Below are positions 48,922 to 52,923 of a DNA stretch of 52,923 bases, piece by piece (the first letter of the stretch is position 1; the number at the start of each line of letters is the position of its first letter). The notes under the pieces were generated by a model, which was given only the letters and a program-made list of their open reading frames with translations, did not search any database and was not told the origin of the DNA. A program made the position numbers and the translations under genes. Source of the DNA: Thalassovita sp. (lineage in GTDB: Bacteria; Pseudomonadota; Alphaproteobacteria; Rhodobacterales; Rhodobacteraceae); contig CP051233.1 of assembly GCA_017792425.1 (NCBI GenBank), forward strand, positions 846,583-899,505, read 5' to 3'.

Positions 48922-51252
48922 ATGAGCATTCACGACGAAACCGAAGCCGATACCCGCGCCGAGCGCATAGACCCCGTCCTTGCTGCGGCGGGCTGGGGGC
49001 AGAATGGCTCGAAGGTGCGGCGTGAAGTCATCTGCCCCGGACGCATTCAGTCAGGCGGCACGCGCGGCAAAGGGCTGTCTGCTGACTACGTGCTGATCTA
49101 CAAAGGCCAGAAGCTCGCCGTGCTGGAAGCCAAGCGCGCAGGCGTTAGCCATCGCAACGGTGTTGGTCAGGCCAAGGACTATGCCACCCGTCTCGGCTCG
49201 CGCTACGCCTACGCCTCCAACGGTCTAAACTGGTATCAGATCGACATGGTCGGCGGCAGCGAGGGCGACATGGACTTGCCCTTTCCGTCACCCGATGAGC
49301 TTTGGGACCGCACCTTTGCCGTTCACGATGCCTGGCGCGAGCGTTTCGGTGCCGTGGATTTCGAGACGGACGGCGGCAAGTGGGAACTGCGCTACTACCA
49401 GCACAATGCCGTGAATGCTGCGCTCGAAGCTGTGGCCAAGGGCGACCGCCGTATCCTGCTAACGCTGGCCACCGGCACCGGGAAGACCTCCATTGCCTTT
49501 CAGATCGCGTGGAAACTGTTTCAGGCAAAGTGGAACCTCTCGGGCGAACCTGTGCGCCGCCCGCGCATCCTGTTTCTTGCCGACCGCAATATCCTTGCCG
49601 ATCAGGCGTATAATGCCTTTTCGGCGTTTCCGAATGATGCGGTCACCCGCATTGATCCTGCAACGATCCGCAAGAACAAGGGTGTGCCAAAGAACGCCAG
49701 TCTGTTCTTCACGATCTTCCAGACCTTCATGACGGGGGAAGGGGAACCCGTCTATACGCAGTATCCGCCCGACTTCTTTGACTTCATCGTGATAGACGAA
49801 TGCCACCGTGGCGGTGCGAAGGACGAAAGCGAGTGGCGTCGCTTGCTGGAATATTTCGAGCCAGCCGCCCAGCTTGGTCTGACGGCCACGCCGAGGCGTA
49901 AGCACAACGCCGACACTTATGCCTATTTCGGCGAACCTGTGTACACCTATGCCCTGCGCGACGGTATCGAGGATGGCTTCCTGACGCCGTTCAAGGTGCG
50001 CCAGATGGCCAGTACCATCGACGAATACGTCTATGACGGCAGCGATGATTTGATCGCCGGAGAGATCGACGAAGGGGACAAGTTCACCGAAGGCGATTTC
50101 AACACTCGGATCGTCATCAAAGAACGCGAGTTGAGCCGGGTAAAGGAGTTCATGGGCCAGATTGATCAGCGCCAGAAAACGCTGGTGTTCTGCGCAACCC
50201 AAGATCATGCGGCGCTTGTGCGAGACTTGATCAACCAAGTGAAGGACAGCACGAACCCGAATTACTGCCACCGCGTGACCGCCGATGACGGCGCAATCGG
50301 CGAACAGCACCTTCGCGATTTTCAGGACAACGACAAGACGATCCCGACAGTTCTGACGACTTCGCAAAAGCTATCGACCGGCGTTGATGCCCGCAATGTC
50401 CGTCATATTGTCTTGATGCGCCCGATCCGGTCGATGATCGAGTTCAAGCAAATCATCGGTCGTGGCACCCGGACCTATGATGGCAAGGATTTCTTTACGA
50501 TCTGGGATTTCGTGAAAGCGCATGAGAACTTCAATGATCCCGAGTGGGATGGTGAGCCGCTGGCACCTGAACCTCCGCGTGACCCAAAGGTGATGCCCGT
50601 TGGACCGACACCTCAACCGGGGCAGGAGCCGGACGGTCCAGGGGGCGATGACCCGGAGGACGTTTCCCGCGAAAAGATCGTGGTTAAGCTTTCGGATGGG
50701 AAGGCCCGAACCATCATATATATTGCCACGACGACCTATTGGGGGCCGGACGGCAAGCCGATTTCGGCAGTCGAGTTTATGAACCGGCTTTTTGGCGACC
50801 TTTCAGGCCTGATCGCCGACGAGGACCATCTCCGCAAACTTTGGAGCGATCCTGACAGCCGTGAGCGGTTCCTCGGTCTGCTTTCGGACCGTGGGTACGG
50901 GAAAGATCGGCTCGAAGACATCCGGCGACTTGTGGACGCGCCTGACAGCGATTTGTTCGATGTCTTGAGTTACGTAATGTTCACGCAGCCACCTAAGACA
51001 CGGTTTGAGCGTGCCGAGGGGGTTCGGGCTGGCGGACTAAGCGATGACATTGGGCTAGACATGAAGGAATTGCTGTTCGCAATTCTGGGCGCATACGAAA
51101 CGCGCGGTGAAGCCGAATTGTCCGTCAACAAGCTGGGACAATTCCTTATAGCCCGCTACGGAAGTGTCAACGAAGGCAAGGTGCGGCTGGGTGAACTTTC
51201 GACTGTCAAAAGAGCCTTCATCAACATGCAACATGCCTTGTATTCGGACTAA
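48922..51252 (+). CDS. hsdR: Type I restriction endonuclease subunit HsdR (EcoEI-like)
   Basis: This 776-aa protein has an N-terminal PD-(D/E)xK nuclease (D55, E69, K71 in VLEAKRAG), then helicase motifs: Walker A ATGTGKT (183-189), DECH (292-295), LTATP (320-324) and motif VI QIIGRGTRTY. A charged Pro/Gly-rich linker (about 555-580) precedes the C-terminal domain. It translocates and cuts unmethylated DNA with HsdM and HsdS. All motifs are intact. Its stop lies 10 bp from the convergent integrase gene. Confidence 0.94.
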   Translation: MSIHDETEADTRAERIDPVLAAAGWGQNGSKVRREVICPGRIQSGGTRGKGLSADYVLIYKGQKLAVLEAKRAGVSHRNGVGQAKDYATRLGSRYAYASNGLNWYQIDMVGGSEGDMDLPFPSPDELWDRTFAVHDAWRERFGAVDFETDGGKWELRYYQHNAVNAALEAVAKGDRRILLTLATGTGKTSIAFQIAWKLFQAKWNLSGEPVRRPRILFLADRNILADQAYNAFSAFPNDAVTRIDPATIRKNKGVPKNASLFFTIFQTFMTGEGEPVYTQYPPDFFDFIVIDECHRGGAKDESEWRRLLEYFEPAAQLGLTATPRRKHNADTYAYFGEPVYTYALRDGIEDGFLTPFKVRQMASTIDEYVYDGSDDLIAGEIDEGDKFTEGDFNTRIVIKERELSRVKEFMGQIDQRQKTLVFCATQDHAALVRDLINQVKDSTNPNYCHRVTADDGAIGEQHLRDFQDNDKTIPTVLTTSQKLSTGVDARNVRHIVLMRPIRSMIEFKQIIGRGTRTYDGKDFFTIWDFVKAHENFNDPEWDGEPLAPEPPRDPKVMPVGPTPQPGQEPDGPGGDDPEDVSREKIVVKLSDGKARTIIYIATTTYWGPDGKPISAVEFMNRLFGDLSGLIADEDHLRKLWSDPDSRERFLGLLSDRGYGKDRLEDIRRLVDAPDSDLFDVLSYVMFTQPPKTRFERAEGVRAGGLSDDIGLDMKELLFAILGAYETRGEAELSVNKLGQFLIARYGSVNEGKVRLGELSTVKRAFINMQHALYSD

Positions 51253-51262
51253 TCCGCGCGGT

Positions 51263-52444
51263 TTACCCCCTCGGCAGAGACACCACTTTGCTCCCAAGAT
51301 CGGTCCGTATTGCGACCGCCGCCCAAGCCTCCATCAAGTTGCGGCGTTTGTCGAATAGGTCTGAACGCGCATAAGCCGCCTCGGCCTTGTCCTTGATGCC
51401 ATGTGCTAGAGCCGCTTCGATCACTTCACGCGGGAAACCGGTCGTCTCGCCCGCCCAATCGCGGAAAGTCGAACGGAAGCCGTGAACGGTGATCGCCGTG
51501 CATTCCATCCGGCGCAGGACAGCCGTCATGCTCATGTCAGAAATGGGCTTGCCCGGCTTGGCTTCACTTTCGAAAACCAGTTTGTCGGCGTCACGCTTTT
51601 CCCCAAGTTGCGCGATTGCCGCTTTGGTCAACGGCACTCTGTGTTCCTTACCCGCTTTCATGCGCGAAGCTGGAATGGTCCAGATTCCAGCCTCCAGATC
51701 GACCTCGCCCCACGTCATGCCGCGCGTTTCGCCCGAACGGGCCGCAGTCAGGACCGTGAAGGCCAAAGCGCGGGCCGCAACGCCTTGGCGCTGTTCGAGC
51801 GCCGCCATGAAATCGGCAATCTCTGCATGTGGAAGGGCCGGATGATGCCTCACGGCGCGCATCTTGGTCGGCTTCGCAAGCAGGTTTTCTAAATGTCCAC
51901 GCCAGCGCGCCGGGTTGTCACCAGAGCGGATGCCCAGCGCCGAGGCATAGTCGATCACGGCCTCGATCCTTTGGCGGACGCGGTTTGCGGTTTCTGGTTT
52001 GTCAGCCCAGATCGGCTTGAGCGCCCCGATCACGTCAGCGGTTTCGACTTTGGCGACCTGCATCTGGCCCAGCTTCGGGAAAGCATAGGCTTCAAGGGTA
52101 GAGGCCCATTGGGCCGCATGTTTGGCGTTTTTCCAGCCGGGGCGCTTGCTTTCGATTAGCTCTTGTGCCGCTTCTTTGAAAGTCTTGGGTTTAGTCTGTT
52201 GTTTCTTCGCTATCGGGTCTTCGCCCTCGGCAATCAAACGCCGCGCCTCCAGCGCCCGTTCACGCGCCATGGCGAGGCTTACTTCGGGATATGCACCCAG
52301 GCCAAGATCGCGCCGCCGCCCGTGAACCTGATACCGTAGTACCCAAGACCGCGCCCCAGATAGTTTGACGTAGAGAAACAGGCCTCGTCCATCCCCATGG
52401 CGACCGGGCAAGGCCGTTTCTACTTTGCGCGCGTTCAATGGCAT
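51263..52444 (-). CDS. int: P4-type tyrosine integrase
   Basis: The start at 52444 (MPLNARKVETALPGRHGDGR) gives 393 aa and matches the family's N-terminal arm-binding domain (GLFLYVKLSGARSWVLRYQ, LGAYPEVSLAMARERALEARRLIAEGEDP). The frame is open to 52531, but the extra codons are mostly the 12-mer repeats (they read GTNVGTN). Catalytic residues are complete: R236 (TAARSGE), K263/K266, H321 and R324 (HGFRSTFRDW), H348 and Y358 (AAYARSD). This is the enzyme expected to integrate at the tRNA. It lies convergent to hsdR. Confidence 0.95.
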   Translation of the reverse strand: MPLNARKVETALPGRHGDGRGLFLYVKLSGARSWVLRYQVHGRRRDLGLGAYPEVSLAMARERALEARRLIAEGEDPIAKKQQTKPKTFKEAAQELIESKRPGWKNAKHAAQWASTLEAYAFPKLGQMQVAKVETADVIGALKPIWADKPETANRVRQRIEAVIDYASALGIRSGDNPARWRGHLENLLAKPTKMRAVRHHPALPHAEIADFMAALEQRQGVAARALAFTVLTAARSGETRGMTWGEVDLEAGIWTIPASRMKAGKEHRVPLTKAAIAQLGEKRDADKLVFESEAKPGKPISDMSMTAVLRRMECTAITVHGFRSTFRDWAGETTGFPREVIEAALAHGIKDKAEAAYARSDLFDKRRNLMEAWAAVAIRTDLGSKVVSLPRG

Positions 52445-52448
52445 GTTC

Positions 52449-52472
52449 GTTCCCACATTTGTTCCCACACTT
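52449..52472 (+). repeat. Right tandem pair of 12-mers (candidate integrase arm sites)
   Basis: GTTCCCACATTT followed by GTTCCCACACTT, 5-28 bp upstream of the int start codon. The location means that integrase bound here would also cover its own ribosome site or promoter. Confidence 0.75.
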
Positions 52473-52599
52473 GAGCATGATTTGGGGCGTGCGTAGGCGA
52501 ACGTCAATAGACGGACGTGAATTTTTACCAATCAAATACAGCAGGTTAATTGGTCAATGGCGAACTTTAGCGAACCTCAAAGATCAACGGTTATACGGT

Positions 52600-52616
52600 T
52601 CCCCAGTCCGCCACTT
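52600..52616 (+). repeat. attR: 17-bp direct repeat
   Basis: An exact copy of the tRNA 3' end (TCCCCAGTCCGCCACTT) without the rest of a tRNA. It marks the right end of the island. Confidence 0.92.
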
Positions 52617-52635
52617 TCCTAAAGTGAACCCGATC

Positions 52636-52660
52636 AAAGGCCCCTCCGCGGGCCTTTTTT
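52636..52660 (+). terminator. Terminator beyond attR, probably the original tRNA terminator
   Basis: AAAGGCCC pairs with GGGCCTTT (8 bp, loop CTCCGC) and TTTT follows. It lies 20 bp after attR. If the island is removed, it falls about 20 bp behind the tRNA, the normal place for a tRNA terminator. Confidence 0.85.
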
Positions 52661-52923
52661 CTTTTTGTTTCAAAGGGGTTTGGTGCCGGGCACGGGGCTG
52701 CAGAGACTGGTGCCGGGCTGGAAATTGGTCTCTGAACGGCTTTTGTCTCTGAACCAACGCCCTTCGGCACCGGCAGGTCCGTGGTTGAAAGTGTATTGAA
52801 ATCAGTGACTTGCGATTTTCCCGCCACGGGGCTTTTCGCGATGAAACTTGCAGTGCGAATAACCTAAGAACCCAGAGGGCTTTGACACTTTGAGCTAGAA
52901 GGGCGGGAACCGGTCATTCGCTG
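52661..52923. other. End of window, no gene seen
   Basis: Host-side DNA after the island. GGTGCCGGGC occurs twice (about 52681 and 52709) and CTCTGAAC twice, but I find no gene, RNA or terminator that I can support. Confidence 0.5.

Larger units (their letters stand above)
40703..52616. mobile_element. 11.9-kb genomic island in tRNA-Arg with type I R-M cargo
   Basis: A 17-bp direct repeat bounds the element: left copy in the tRNA 3' end, right copy at 52600-52616. A P4-type integrase lies 70-150 bp inside the right end. Cargo from left to right: tyrosine recombinase, polyvalent-protein fragment, HTH/zinc-ribbon protein, excisionase-like protein, two unknown proteins, hsdM, hsdS, a small unknown gene, hsdR. 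Base composition falls in several stretches (about 42750-43000, 45900-46020, 48050-48910), unlike the GC-rich host genes. Confidence 0.9.

Noticed and set aside
1..52923. CRISPR arrays, insertion sequences, rRNA
   Set aside because: No regularly spaced repeats, transposase genes with terminal inverted repeats, or rRNA segments were seen; the only RNA gene found is the tRNA-Arg.

Overview
The window looks like chromosome of a GC-rich alphaproteobacterium, most likely Rhodobacterales (roseobacter or Paracoccus type). Grounds: the gene order S10-spc-alpha with adk behind secY, an Aap-type general amino-acid transporter with very large permeases, an ATP12 F1-assembly chaperone, and the linkage rpmH-rnpA-yidD...yidC-MOSC-engB-argB. 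This is inference from family content and synteny; no rRNA is present.

Layout. (1) 1-16553: end of an upstream transcription unit, one small secreted protein, then the ribosomal protein superoperon rpsJ-rplCDW / rplB-rpsS-rplV-rpsC-rplP / rpmC-rpsQ-rplNXE-rpsNH-rplFR-rpsE-rpmD / rplO-secY-adk / rpsMK-rpoA-rplQ. It is divided by clear terminators and by promoters of a common form (TTGnnn, 17 bp, TATAnn) into several units. A 1-kb insertion between rpmD and rplO carries a possible 41-aa gene and a four-helix membrane protein. (2) 16630-23082: GNAT acetyltransferase, Do/DegP-like periplasmic protease, RarA, then overlapping crcB, pseudouridine synthase, HAD phosphatase and ATP12 genes. (3) 23287-27807: aapJQMP. 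(4) 27882-36724, minus strand: rpmH-rnpA-yidD-ttcA, a c-di-GMP phosphodiesterase-like protein, yidC-MOSC-engB, then argB, an 8-cysteine Fe-S protein and sixA, mostly with 4-bp overlaps. (5) 36989-40545: TVP38 membrane protein, flavin disulfide oxidoreductase and a sensor histidine kinase. (6) tRNA-Arg(ACG) at 40640-40716.

From 40703 to 52616 an 11.9-kb genomic island sits in the 3' end of that tRNA gene, bounded by a 17-bp perfect direct repeat. Just inside each end is a tandem pair of the same 12-mer (GTTCCCACAYTT), good candidates for integrase arm sites. The P4-type integrase lies at the right end; a second complete tyrosine recombinase lies at the left end, next to an excisionase-like protein, an HTH/zinc-ribbon protein and a fragment of a phage-type polyvalent protein with an HExxH motif. 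The cargo is a complete type I restriction-modification system (hsdM, hsdS, a 111-aa unknown gene, hsdR), divergent from a two-gene operon of unrecognised proteins (406 and 268 aa). That unknown operon and the small gene inside the hsd operon are the best candidates for something undescribed. The tRNA's probable original terminator now lies beyond the right att site.

Start codons were chosen by reading; several differ from the longest open frame. No family was checked against a database.
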